Assembly: GCA_905206805.1 (NCBI GenBank)
Contig: CAJLIR010000009.1
Coordinates: forward strand, 5,220 to 69,219
Direction: 5' to 3'
Length of the DNA: 64,000 bases
Source: an uncultured Caryophanales bacterium
GTDB taxonomy: Bacteria > Bacillota_I > Bacilli_A > RF39 > UBA660
The translations under genes and the position numbers were made by a program. Positions 46,830 to 56,357 of the stretch are shown here, one piece after another; the first letter of the stretch is position 1, and every line of letters begins with the position of its first letter. The notes under the pieces were generated by a model. It was not told where the DNA came from. It searched no databases and saw nothing but the letters and a program-made list of their open reading frames with translations.

Positions 46830-48140
46830 ATGATTGATGTTTTTAAAATGATTTTTGGTAACCAGGTAAATATTATTTTTTGGGTTATTATTTTTTCTGT
46901 ATGGATTATGGTAATGAAGCTAGAGGTAGATGCTGAAAATGTTAGCATTAAGTTTATAATATTATATGTTTTTTTATACGTTATATCGCTATTTCAAATT
47001 GTTGATATAAAAATAATTTATTTAATATTCTTAGTTATTTCGTTTGCATTTTTAGAAATTATTTTTTTAGATAGCTTTGCTAAAAAGATAATTTTAAAGA
47101 AAAGATATTATATATATGATTACTTTTATAAAATAATTTTTGAATATAAAGTGTTATATTTTTTTATAGCAATTTTTATTATATCTAATTTTTGTAAAAG
47201 CTTTGTTAAAAAAGTTCCTTTGGTTAATGACTTATATTTATTTTTAGTTGAAAAAATTAATTTTAATTTTGGAAAATATTTATTAATTTTTATTTCAATA
47301 GGTTTGATGCTTAAGTGTATTATTAGAATATCTAACAATAGATTTAAGACAATGAGCTTTGAACAAATTTCAAAAGAAATGGATACTGTTTTGCCGTTTT
47401 CAAATTTTTCTATTAGTTCAACCCTAAAGGATTTTTCAAAAATTTTGATATATAAAGAGGATCGTTCTTTTTTAGAACGAAAGAATTCCTATAATTGGAT
47501 TAGTTATGAATTTATTAAGTATCGTATAAAACGTATTTATAAGTCGTCTGATAAATTTGGTAGCTGTAAATTTAAAATTTTGGGTTCTTTTCTTCATAAT
47601 ATATACTTTTTGATTTGTTTATTTGATAAATTTTTAATATTAATTTGTGACACAATTAAGTTTGTATCACAAATTGTTGTGAAAGTTATAATAGGAAGAA
47701 AAAATATAAAAAATTATTTAAGAGGATATTCCACAATTGAAATGCAGTTAATTAGGACTATTGCAGTTAAAGATGGATACGCTACAAATATATATCAGCG
47801 TAAGGCTTACGAATTTATTTATTCAAATATTTATTTTGATTCCCTTAAATCTTATTATATTTACCATGTTTATGAAAATATACAATATTATAAGTATTAC
47901 TTAATTAATCTTTATATATTGATTGCTCCAGTAGAAATAAATGGAAAAAAATATACATCAATTTTAAGTTTATTTGATAAAAAAGACATATTTGATATAA
48001 GTTTAGAGGAGTTTTATATATGGACATTAGGATTATCACATAGAAAAATTAATGATAGAATTTTGGATGGTGATATTGTTCGCTCATATAGAATGGATTA
48101 TACAAAATTGAAACAATTGATTAAAAGATTTAATAGTTAA
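46830..48140 (+). CDS. Polytopic membrane protein with a GT51-like transglycosylase domain
   Basis: The product has 436 residues. The first 165 hold five or six membrane helices. The soluble part has K-E-D-R-S-F-L-E-R (near 209), like motif 1 (E-D-x-x-F) of peptidoglycan glycosyltransferases. It also has G-Y-S-T-I-E-M-Q-L-I-R (near 298), like the G-x-S-T-I-x-Q-Q motif, and Q-R-K-A-Y-E-F (near 325), like motif 3 (R-K-x-x-E). There is no transpeptidase domain. TGTTATAAT (46804-46809) is the promoter and AGGTGAT the SD. It may be a monofunctional or non-standard glycan polymerase at the edge of the polysaccharide locus; assignment rests on motifs only. Confidence 0.7.
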   Translation: MIDVFKMIFGNQVNIIFWVIIFSVWIMVMKLEVDAENVSIKFIILYVFLYVISLFQIVDIKIIYLIFLVISFAFLEIIFLDSFAKKIILKKRYYIYDYFYKIIFEYKVLYFFIAIFIISNFCKSFVKKVPLVNDLYLFLVEKINFNFGKYLLIFISIGLMLKCIIRISNNRFKTMSFEQISKEMDTVLPFSNFSISSTLKDFSKILIYKEDRSFLERKNSYNWISYEFIKYRIKRIYKSSDKFGSCKFKILGSFLHNIYFLICLFDKFLILICDTIKFVSQIVVKVIIGRKNIKNYLRGYSTIEMQLIRTIAVKDGYATNIYQRKAYEFIYSNIYFDSLKSYYIYHVYENIQYYKYYLINLYILIAPVEINGKKYTSILSLFDKKDIFDISLEEFYIWTLGLSHRKINDRILDGDIVRSYRMDYTKLKQLIKRFNS

Positions 48141-48172
48141 AATGCTTAATGAACTTTAGATAATAAAAATAT

Positions 48173-48201
48173 TTTACAATTTTTTATATACATGATATAA
48201 T
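48173..48201 (+). promoter_or_regulatory. Main promoter of the polysaccharide operon
   Basis: TTTACA (48173-48178), 17 bp, TGATATAAT (-10 at 48196-48201). The leader to 48283 is about 75 nt with no convincing hairpin. I find no terminator from here to 63493, so one long transcript is likely. Confidence 0.82.
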
Positions 48202-48282
48202 ATCCTTGTTGTTGACGAATTTTGTCTTTTTTTTGAATTAAATTACTTTTTATTAGAATGTTTATAGTGAGGGAGTGTATGC

Positions 48283-48987
48283 ATGAAAAAAGCATATAAA
48301 ATTTTTAAAAGAATTATAGATTTTGTGATAGCATTGATACTATTTATAATATTGTTGCCAATAATGGTAATTGTTGCTATAGCAATAAAAATTGATAGTA
48401 AGGGGCCAATTTTCTTTAAACAAGAAAGATCTGGAAAAAATAACAAAGTTTTTCTTATGTATAAATTTAGAAGTATGGCTGTTTCTAACGATGTTTTAAA
48501 TTTTAAAGAAGCTGATAAAACTACAAAAGTAGGTAAATTTATTAGAAAAACATCATTAGATGAAATACCACAACTTATTAATATTTTAAAAGGTGATATG
48601 AGTTTTATAGGACCACGTCCATGGATTACAGAATATAGTAAGTATTTTACTGAAGAACAAATGCATAGATTAGATGTATTGCCTGGAATGACAGGATTGG
48701 CGCAATGCGAAGGTAGAAATGGAATATCAATTACTGAAAAAATTAATTTTGACTTGAAGTATGTTAAAGATATTTCTTTAAAAATGGACTTGTATGTTAT
48801 TTATAAAACAATATATACTGTTTTTTCTGCAAAAAATGCTGTTGGAAATAAAGATATAATTAAAAATGAACTTGAAGATTTAAAGAAACAATTTAATAAA
48901 AAGGATAATGATATTCAAAAAAGTAAAAAAAAAATAATAAATGAAGAAATAGAAAAAGAAGAAATAGGTGAAGAAGTTTATGCGTAA
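48283..48987 (+). CDS. Polyprenyl-phosphate sugar-1-phosphate transferase (WcaJ/PssY type)
   Basis: The product has 234 residues. One membrane helix (about 14-37) precedes the bacterial sugar transferase domain: F-F-K-Q-E-R-S-G, Y-K-F-R-S-M, T-S-L-D-E-I-P-Q-L-I-N-I-L-K-G-D-M-S-F-I-G-P-R-P and P-G-M-T-G-L-A-Q. It attaches the first sugar phosphate to undecaprenyl phosphate, starting the repeat unit. A charged tail of about 40 residues follows the domain. First gene of the operon. Confidence 0.95.
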   Translation: MKKAYKIFKRIIDFVIALILFIILLPIMVIVAIAIKIDSKGPIFFKQERSGKNNKVFLMYKFRSMAVSNDVLNFKEADKTTKVGKFIRKTSLDEIPQLINILKGDMSFIGPRPWITEYSKYFTEEQMHRLDVLPGMTGLAQCEGRNGISITEKINFDLKYVKDISLKMDLYVIYKTIYTVFSAKNAVGNKDIIKNELEDLKKQFNKKDNDIQKSKKKIINEEIEKEEIGEEVYA

Positions 48988-50089
48988 GGTTTTATTTAGT
49001 GCTACAGTTGATTCACACATTTTAGCTTTTCATTTACCATATTTAAAATATTTTAAAGAACAGGGATATGAGGTTCACGTTGCTACAAATGGTGATTTAG
49101 AAATACCTTATTGTGATAAAAAACACAAAATTTCATTTGAAAGAAATCCTATTAAAATTAATAATTTAAAAGCAATTAGACAGTTAAAAAAAGTTATTGA
49201 TGAAGAAAAATTTGACATTATTCATACACATACACCAATGGGAAGTGTTGTAACAAGATTAGCTGCAAAAAAAGCAAGAAAAAAGTATAATACTAGAGTG
49301 ATTTATACTGCACATGGATTTCATTTTTATAAGGGTGCTTCCAAGGTTAATTGGTTGGTTTTTTATCCAATTGAGAAATATTTAGCTAAATATACAGATG
49401 ACCTAATTACTATTAATAAAGAAGATTATGAATTGGCTACAAAAAAATTTAGGACAAAAGTACACTTTGTACCTGGTGTTGGAATTGATCCTAGTAAATT
49501 TGATTTTGAAATGTCCGATAAGGAAAAAGATGAGTTACGAAAATCTTTAGGTTTAAAGAAAGATGATTTTGTAATGATTTATCCAGCCGAAATATCAAAA
49601 AGAAAAAATCAGGAATGGTTAATTAATATATTAAATGAATTATTAGCTGAAAATAAAAATATTCATCTTTTATTACCTGGAAGGGATAATCTAAATAATA
49701 AAATAGGAATGTTAATTAAATCATTAAATTTAGAAAATCAAATTCATTTGTTAGGCTTTAGAAAAGACATTCCATCATTATTAAAAATTAGCGATTTGGC
49801 AGTATCTTCGAGTAGGCAAGAAGGCTTACCTGTAAATATAATGGAAGCAATGTATGTTGGATTACCAATTATCGTTACTGATTGTAGAGGTAATAGTGAT
49901 TTGATTGAAAATGAAAATGGTTTTGTAATTAATCAAGGTGATAGCGAGAATTTTATTAACAGTATAAAAAAAATACAATCAGATAATAAATTAGTTATTA
50001 AAATGGGTAAATTAAATAAAAAGTTTATAAAAAATTATTTATTAGACGATGTATTAGAAGAATATAAAAAAATTTATGAATGTAAGTAG
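48980..50089 (+). CDS. Glycosyltransferase family 4 (EpsD-like)
   Basis: The product has 369 residues with a GT-B fold. The N-terminal half has S-A-T-V-D-S-H-I-L-A-F and H-T-H-T-P-M-G; the C-terminal half has the GT4 donor site V-S-S-S-R-Q-E-G-L-P-V-N-I-M-E-A-M (E-x7-E). Start at the ATG 48980 behind AGGTGA, overlapping the previous gene by 8 bp. It probably adds the second sugar on the cytoplasmic face. Confidence 0.92.
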   Translation: MRKVLFSATVDSHILAFHLPYLKYFKEQGYEVHVATNGDLEIPYCDKKHKISFERNPIKINNLKAIRQLKKVIDEEKFDIIHTHTPMGSVVTRLAAKKARKKYNTRVIYTAHGFHFYKGASKVNWLVFYPIEKYLAKYTDDLITINKEDYELATKKFRTKVHFVPGVGIDPSKFDFEMSDKEKDELRKSLGLKKDDFVMIYPAEISKRKNQEWLINILNELLAENKNIHLLLPGRDNLNNKIGMLIKSLNLENQIHLLGFRKDIPSLLKISDLAVSSSRQEGLPVNIMEAMYVGLPIIVTDCRGNSDLIENENGFVINQGDSENFINSIKKIQSDNKLVIKMGKLNKKFIKNYLLDDVLEEYKKIYECK

Positions 50090-50098
50090 GGGATATAT

Positions 50099-51208
50099 TT
50101 GAAAAAAATTGCATATCTAAGGACGACATCAATAATAAATGATTCAAGAGCAAATAAAGAAATTAATACTTATGCTGAGCAAAACAACTTTGTATATGTA
50201 TTTGGTTGGAATAGGCAAAATCTAAATAAAGATAAGTTGCAAAATTGTGATAATATTCAATTTATTATGTATAATCAAAAAAGCAATTATGGTGATGGTG
50301 TAAAAAATATTTTCAAGTTACTAAAATTCGAATTATGGCTACATAAAAATCTTAAAAAAATGATAAACGAAATTGATGTTATACATGCTTGCGATTTTGA
50401 CACTGCATATATAGGATATAAAATTGCAAGAAAATATAACAAAAAATTTATATATGATATATATGATTATTATGTAGATTGTCATAATTTATATTTTCTA
50501 AAAAGGTTTATTGAAAATATTGATATATCAATAATTAATAGGTCAGATGTTGTTATTTTATGTACTGAGCAAAGATCTGAACAAATAAAAAAATCACAAC
50601 CTAAAAGAATCGAAATAATTCATAATACACCTGATATTAAAAAGGAATATATTGCAACAAAGTTTGACGAAAAAAATATTAAAATTTGCTATGTTGGTAT
50701 TTTACAAGATGATAGATTGCTTATCGAGATAGGTAATTCAATAAGTAAATATTCAAATGTCGAATTACATATTGGTGGATTTGGAAAGTATGAAAATTTT
50801 TTTGAAAATTTATCTCAAAAAAATAAAAATGTATTTTTTTATGGTCAAATGAAATATGATGATGTTTTGAATTTAGAAAGTAAATGTGATGTTTTGTTTG
50901 CAACATATAATCCTGATGTACCAAATCATAAATATTCAGCACCTAATAAGGTTTATGAGGCTATGGCCTTAGGAAAGCCAATAGTCGTATGTAAAAATAC
51001 AGGGGTAGATCAACTCGTTCGAAATGAACATATAGGATATGTAATAAATTATGATGCAAAAGATTTTTTTAACTGTATCGAAAAAATATCTGCTGGTGAA
51101 TATGAAAGTATTTCTAAAGTTGGTAAATATTTATATTGTGAAAAATATAAATGGGATGTAATGAAAGAAAAAATGAAAAAAATTATTAATGATATTGAGG
51201 TGAAGTAG
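50099..51208 (+). CDS. Glycosyltransferase, GT-B fold
   Basis: The product has 369 residues. An N-terminal R-T-T-S-I-I-N-D-S-R-A-N-K-E segment, V-I-H-A-C-D-F-D in the middle and K-Y-S-A-P-N-K-V-Y-E-A-M-A-L-G-K-P-I-V near the donor site are typical of GT4-like enzymes of exopolysaccharide loci. It starts with TTG behind AGGGGA. Linkage and sugar are not predictable. Confidence 0.85.
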   Translation: MKKIAYLRTTSIINDSRANKEINTYAEQNNFVYVFGWNRQNLNKDKLQNCDNIQFIMYNQKSNYGDGVKNIFKLLKFELWLHKNLKKMINEIDVIHACDFDTAYIGYKIARKYNKKFIYDIYDYYVDCHNLYFLKRFIENIDISIINRSDVVILCTEQRSEQIKKSQPKRIEIIHNTPDIKKEYIATKFDEKNIKICYVGILQDDRLLIEIGNSISKYSNVELHIGGFGKYENFFENLSQKNKNVFFYGQMKYDDVLNLESKCDVLFATYNPDVPNHKYSAPNKVYEAMALGKPIVVCKNTGVDQLVRNEHIGYVINYDAKDFFNCIEKISAGEYESISKVGKYLYCEKYKWDVMKEKMKKIINDIEVK

Positions 51209-51209
51209 T

Positions 51210-52526
51210 GTGCTTATATTAATATTGCTAAATATATTATTATTTATCTTTTATAATAAAAGTATAAAATCTTTCTCATCATTATATAATGAAAAACTTA
51301 AAAAAATTTTTATTATAGGTGTTGTGTTTGAGTTGATATTATTATTATTTTATAGGTTGGATTTATTATCCTTAAATAGAAATGTATATTATTCAGATGC
51401 TGAAACTTATTGGAAAAACACTTTAGAATTAATAAATTACGGACAAAGTGATGGTTATAATGCATTATATTATAAAATTTGTTACTATCTTCAAATTTTC
51501 TCACCATTTATATGGGTTGGTTGGAATAATTTGTTTAACATTACTTGCATAAATTTCTCAATAGTTTTTGTAGTATATAGCTTAACAAATTTTGAATTTA
51601 ATAAAGAAAATGATGCTGAATTATATAGAAAAATAAAATTGTTATTGATTTTAACAATGTTTAATCCTTTTATAATATACAGTCTTATGAGAAATTTAAA
51701 AGATGCTTTATTCATGGTTTATGTTTTATTTATTGCTTTTATTTTAAATAAAGCAATAAATAAAAATAATATTGTATTTTCTTTGATTACATACTTGTTT
51801 TTCTCTATATCTGTGTATACCATGATTCAATTGAGACCATGGGGATTTATTATTCCATTAATTGCAATAGCATATTTAACAATATATTTAATTATAAATT
51901 TAATAAAAAAAGTAAAAAAAGAATTTCAAATTAATAGGTTAAAAATTATTTTGATTTTGATATTTGTATCAGTTGCCTTGATATTCGTTTCTTTTGTGTT
52001 ATGCTTTAAGATATTTCCTCATGTTATTGCAACACTAAGAGTGTGGATTCCATCTGTAATGGATTCTATGATGCAAAGAAATTTAATATCAATGCTATTG
52101 GGTTTTTTTAAATTTATAGTTGCGCCTGGACCTCTTAGAGCTTTGTTTGGAAATAAATATTTCGTTCATTATACAGAAAGTGGAAATATTATGTGCTGTA
52201 TTGGACAAATTATGTGGTGGCTTTCCATTGTAATAATATTATCAAATTTTATAATTTCAATAAAAAACAAAAAGACAAATTTTAAAATAAAAAATCATTT
52301 TTGCAATTTTATATCAATTATCACTTTTATTTATATTGTTATTTATGTAATTCAATATGGTGGTACTGCTGAAATAAGATTGAGAGCAGTAATGTATATT
52401 TTCTCCTTTTCAATATTTTTCTCAATTTTTTCAATCAACGATTATAAATGCAATAAAAAGATATATAATGTGGTTTCTATATTATCAATATTATGTTTTA
52501 CTTTGATAATTTTTTTAGGAATGTAA
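51210..52526 (+). CDS. Polysaccharide polymerase-like membrane protein (Wzy/EpsG type)
   Basis: The product has 438 residues with ten to twelve membrane helices. A long outside loop after helix 2 contains Y-S-D-A-E-T-Y-W-K-N, and a second charged loop contains R-N-L-K-D-A-L. Such low-similarity polytopic proteins within exopolysaccharide operons usually polymerise the repeat unit. It starts with GTG behind GAGGTGA, 1 bp after the preceding gene. Confidence 0.78.
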   Translation: MLILILLNILLFIFYNKSIKSFSSLYNEKLKKIFIIGVVFELILLLFYRLDLLSLNRNVYYSDAETYWKNTLELINYGQSDGYNALYYKICYYLQIFSPFIWVGWNNLFNITCINFSIVFVVYSLTNFEFNKENDAELYRKIKLLLILTMFNPFIIYSLMRNLKDALFMVYVLFIAFILNKAINKNNIVFSLITYLFFSISVYTMIQLRPWGFIIPLIAIAYLTIYLIINLIKKVKKEFQINRLKIILILIFVSVALIFVSFVLCFKIFPHVIATLRVWIPSVMDSMMQRNLISMLLGFFKFIVAPGPLRALFGNKYFVHYTESGNIMCCIGQIMWWLSIVIILSNFIISIKNKKTNFKIKNHFCNFISIITFIYIVIYVIQYGGTAEIRLRAVMYIFSFSIFFSIFSINDYKCNKKIYNVVSILSILCFTLIIFLGM

Positions 52527-52528
52527 TT

Positions 52529-53698
52529 ATGAAAAAAATAATTTTTGTATGTGATTCACTTAGAATTGGTGGAATTCAAACCGCATTAGTAAATTTAATA
52601 AATAACCTTAATTTAGAAAAATATAAAATTGATTTATTTTTATTTAATGATGAGAATTCTGAGAAGAAAATTGATAGTAGAATAAACATTATTTCTGGAA
52701 GTAAATTTTTAAAAACTTGCAGTTATACTTTAAATCAGGCAAAAGAAAAAGGCAAAATTTGTTATCTTATTAGAGGATTTGTTTTTTTATTGTGTAAAAT
52801 CTTTGGGGCAAATTTAGTTTACAATTGTATCTTTTTATTTGAAAAGAATCTTAAAGAATATGATATTGCTATATCTTTCTCAAATAATGGAAGTATTAAG
52901 TCAACATATTTTGGATATAATAAGTTTGTTTTAAAAAAAATTGAAGCAAAGAAAAAAGTATCGTGGCTTCATGTTGATTATGAAACTATGAAAATGAATA
53001 ATAAAATTAATAATAGGGAATATAAATTATTTGATTGCGTAGTTGCAGTTTCAAATGCAACTATGAAGAGTTTTTTAAAGTATATTCCAGAAATGAAAAA
53101 TAAAACAATTGTTATATATAATTATTTGGATTTTGATACAATAAAAAGAAAATCATTAGAAAATACAAAGTATGAATTTGATAATAATTTGTTTAATATT
53201 GTAAGTGTTGGCAGATTAGATAGTAATAAAAATCAAATTATGCAACTTGAAATTGCTAAAAAATTATGTGATAATAATATTAAATTTAAGTGGTATTTAA
53301 TAGGTGATGGACCAGAAAGAACTAATTTGGAAAATTATATAATAAATAACAAATTAGAAAATTGTGTAATTATGCTTGGTTATATTAATAATTGTTATCC
53401 TTATATAAAAAAATCAAATTTAGTTGTATCAACTTCTTTAAGTGAAAGTTATGGATTATCTTTGATTGAGGCATTATCCTTAAAAAAAATTGTTGTAACA
53501 CTAGAGTATCCAGCAGTATATGAAATAATAAATGATAATGGAATTGTTTGTCAGTCTAAAGATATTATTTATGAAACAATAAAAAAAATTATAATTGATA
53601 AAAAATATTATAATGAAAATGAAAAAAAGGCGAAGAATATAATTGATAATGAAATGATTACAAAAAAAATCGACACATTGTTTGAGGTTTTATTATAG
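52529..53698 (+). CDS. Glycosyltransferase family 4
   Basis: The product has 389 residues. I-G-G-I-Q-T-A-L-V-N-L starts the acceptor domain; S-V-G-R-L-D-S-N-K-N and G-D-G-P-E-R mark the second Rossmann domain; S-L-S-E-S-Y-G-L-S-L-I-E-A is the donor-binding E-x7-E region. I chose the ATG at 52529, 2 bp after the previous stop codon. Confidence 0.92.
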   Translation: MKKIIFVCDSLRIGGIQTALVNLINNLNLEKYKIDLFLFNDENSEKKIDSRINIISGSKFLKTCSYTLNQAKEKGKICYLIRGFVFLLCKIFGANLVYNCIFLFEKNLKEYDIAISFSNNGSIKSTYFGYNKFVLKKIEAKKKVSWLHVDYETMKMNNKINNREYKLFDCVVAVSNATMKSFLKYIPEMKNKTIVIYNYLDFDTIKRKSLENTKYEFDNNLFNIVSVGRLDSNKNQIMQLEIAKKLCDNNIKFKWYLIGDGPERTNLENYIINNKLENCVIMLGYINNCYPYIKKSNLVVSTSLSESYGLSLIEALSLKKIVVTLEYPAVYEIINDNGIVCQSKDIIYETIKKIIIDKKYYNENEKKAKNIIDNEMITKKIDTLFEVLL

Positions 53699-53711
53699 TA
53701 GGAGGTAATTT

Positions 53712-54854
53712 ATGAAAGTTTTAATGTTATCATTAGATGATTATCCACATTGTGGTGGAAAGTCAACTCATATGTCGAGTCTTATTGATGGACTTAAAAG
53801 TCTTAATATAGATACTGATGTTGTATCTAGGAGCAATTTATCTCAAAGTAAGATAAATTTAAAAAAAGCATTTATTTATATCAATAAGTTTACAAATCCA
53901 AAAAAATATTTTTATTTAAGAAAAAAAATAGAGTTTGATTTATATTTTGAACTTTTAAAAGGTATACAAAATATTGATGATTACGATTGTATATCTTGCC
54001 AAGATGCATTAGCTTGTACTGCAATAGGTAGATTATATAAAGATAAAAAAATTACTTTAACGATGCATACATATTTTGGACTTGAATATACATTAGATAA
54101 TAAAATACTTAATGAAAACGATGAATATTATAAAAAACTTTTTGCTTTAGAAATAGAAAGTTTAAAATATGCAAATAATGTTGTCGCTGTTGATGATAGA
54201 ATTTATGATCATGTAAAGAAAATGTCTAATGAGTATGAAACTAATAATAAAATTTATAGCATAATTAATTTTACTAATACTGATTTATACAATACTGAAA
54301 AAGATGAGCATGCAAATTTTAATATAATGTGTGTTAGAAGATTGGTTGAAAAAAATGGAGTTGTTTATGCTGCTAAAGCGATGAAACATATAGGTGATAA
54401 TATTTTTCTACATATATATGGTGAAGGCCCTGAATTAGATACAATTAAGAAAATTGTTGAAGATGAAGAATTAGAAAAAAAAGTTTTTTTACATGGCAAA
54501 ATCGATAATAGTATGTTACCTGAAGTTTATAGAAAATGTGATGTTGTGCTAGTACCTTCTATTACGGTAAATGGATTGCAAGAAGCAACAAGTATTTCTG
54601 CAATTGAGGCTATGTCTTGTGGAATACCAGTTATTGCTTCAAAAATTGGTGGTTTAGCTCAAATGATAAATAATGATGTTAATGGAATATTGGTGCAAGA
54701 AAAAAATGAGATTGAGATAGCTGAAAAAATTATTTATTTATATAATAATCCTGAAATTAGAAATAAAATATCTAAAAATGCACGTGAATATGTTTTAAAA
54801 AATCATTCACATATTTGTGCGGCTAAACAATATTTAGATATTTTCATGTCATAA
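53712..54854 (+). CDS. Glycosyltransferase family 4
   Basis: The product has 380 residues. G-G-K-S-T-H near the N-terminus, V-R-R-L-V-E-K-N-G-V at the domain border, Y-G-E-G-P-E-L and the donor-site segment S-I-S-A-I-E-A-M-S-C-G-I-P-V-I-A. A strong SD, TAGGAGGT, supports the ATG. The specificity is unknown; it adds a sugar to the growing lipid-linked repeat. Confidence 0.92.
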   Translation: MKVLMLSLDDYPHCGGKSTHMSSLIDGLKSLNIDTDVVSRSNLSQSKINLKKAFIYINKFTNPKKYFYLRKKIEFDLYFELLKGIQNIDDYDCISCQDALACTAIGRLYKDKKITLTMHTYFGLEYTLDNKILNENDEYYKKLFALEIESLKYANNVVAVDDRIYDHVKKMSNEYETNNKIYSIINFTNTDLYNTEKDEHANFNIMCVRRLVEKNGVVYAAKAMKHIGDNIFLHIYGEGPELDTIKKIVEDEELEKKVFLHGKIDNSMLPEVYRKCDVVLVPSITVNGLQEATSISAIEAMSCGIPVIASKIGGLAQMINNDVNGILVQEKNEIEIAEKIIYLYNNPEIRNKISKNAREYVLKNHSHICAAKQYLDIFMS

Positions 54855-54862
54855 ACAAAAAA

Positions 54863-56356
54863 ATGCGAAAGAAAAATTCATTAAAAAATTTTTTTACAGA
54901 TATTGTTCCTTATTTTGTTTTTGCAATAATAGGTTTTATTCAAGTTAGAATTTTTATCAATAATTTAGGTGAAGAAATATATTCATTAAATCAACTTTTT
55001 ATACAACTTTTTTCTTATATATCTTTAGTTGAAGGTGGAGTTGGAGCAATTATTTCACAACAGTATTATAAATTATTAGTAAACGATGATAAAATGAAAA
55101 TTAAAGAATTGTATTTTTCATCAAAGAAAGCTATGAAGAATATTTCAATATTAATTTTAATAATAGGAATTATTGTTTCGTTTACACTTAAATTAATTAC
55201 AAACAATTCCTTAACTCTTCAATATATGCAATTTGTATTTTTATTATATATCATTAGAAGTATTGTTGAATATTTAAATTTACCACCACGATTTGTAATT
55301 CAAGCGGATCAAAAATTATATAAAATTAATTTAAAATTGAATTTTTTTAAGTTTATAGAAGCAATATTGCAGTTGTGTTTAATTTACTACAAATTAGATT
55401 ATATAATTATCTTGATAGTTTCAATTATCATTAGGTTAATAATGTATAAGGTAGTAAATAGTAAAATATATACAGAATATCCTTGGTTAAACAGGAAAGA
55501 AAATATAACGCCAAAAAAGGTTAGTGGTATAGGTTATATGTTTTATCATAAAATTGCAGGGGCAGTTTATAACAATGTAGATATTTTGCTTATATCAGCA
55601 AAGATGGAACCATTATATGTAACTGCTTATTCATCATATAATTACTTAACTAGATATATCAATGATGTTATATATATGTTAGGTAATTCTCTAATGGCAA
55701 GTTTGGGCAACGTAATTTATAAAGAAAGTAATGAAACAAGCAGAAAAATATTTGAAGAATTATTATCATTTTTTATGTTCTTAGGATGTTTTTTTTCCAT
55801 TAATATGTTAATGTTATCAAAAAATTTTGTAAATATATGGATTGGTGAAGAATATCAATTGGATAATATTGCAATTGTAATGATGTCATTTTTATTATTT
55901 ATTTCAATTTCAAAGAGAATCGTGGCATTATTGTGTGAAGCAAACGGATTTTATAAAGAAACAAAAAATATTGTAATATTAGAGGCTATTTCTAATTTGG
56001 TTTTATCAATTGTTTTATTGAATTTCTATGGAATAAATGGTGTGATATTTGCAACAATTATTTCTTACTTTTTAACAACTTTTTGGTATTATCCTAGATT
56101 TATTTATTCAAAAATTTATAAAAACGGAATAGAAAAATATATTAAAGTTTATGTAGTTTCGATATTACTTTTAATTTTTGGTTTGATTGCAAGCTTATAT
56201 ATAAATTACAATGTAAAAAATTTTATAGATTGGTTTTTATTTGCTTGTGTTAATTCAATTGTGAGTGGTTGTATTTTAATTATAATCTTTTATTTTACAA
56301 ACGATTCATTTAAAAGCATTATAAAAAAATTTTTATTGTTAATAAAGGGGAGATAG
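54863..56356 (+). CDS. Oligosaccharide flippase (Wzx/MATE-like)
   Basis: The product has 497 residues with twelve to fourteen membrane helices and the polysaccharide-transport layout, e.g. F-T-D-I-V-P-Y-F-V-F-A at the start and a conserved N-V-D-I-L-L-I-S in the middle. It flips the lipid-linked repeat unit to the outer face. The ATG is 8 bp after the previous stop with only a poor ribosome site, so coupling is likely. Confidence 0.9.
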   Translation: MRKKNSLKNFFTDIVPYFVFAIIGFIQVRIFINNLGEEIYSLNQLFIQLFSYISLVEGGVGAIISQQYYKLLVNDDKMKIKELYFSSKKAMKNISILILIIGIIVSFTLKLITNNSLTLQYMQFVFLLYIIRSIVEYLNLPPRFVIQADQKLYKINLKLNFFKFIEAILQLCLIYYKLDYIIILIVSIIIRLIMYKVVNSKIYTEYPWLNRKENITPKKVSGIGYMFYHKIAGAVYNNVDILLISAKMEPLYVTAYSSYNYLTRYINDVIYMLGNSLMASLGNVIYKESNETSRKIFEELLSFFMFLGCFFSINMLMLSKNFVNIWIGEEYQLDNIAIVMMSFLLFISISKRIVALLCEANGFYKETKNIVILEAISNLVLSIVLLNFYGINGVIFATIISYFLTTFWYYPRFIYSKIYKNGIEKYIKVYVVSILLLIFGLIASLYINYNVKNFIDWFLFACVNSIVSGCILIIIFYFTNDSFKSIIKKFLLLIKGR

Positions 56357-56357
56357 T

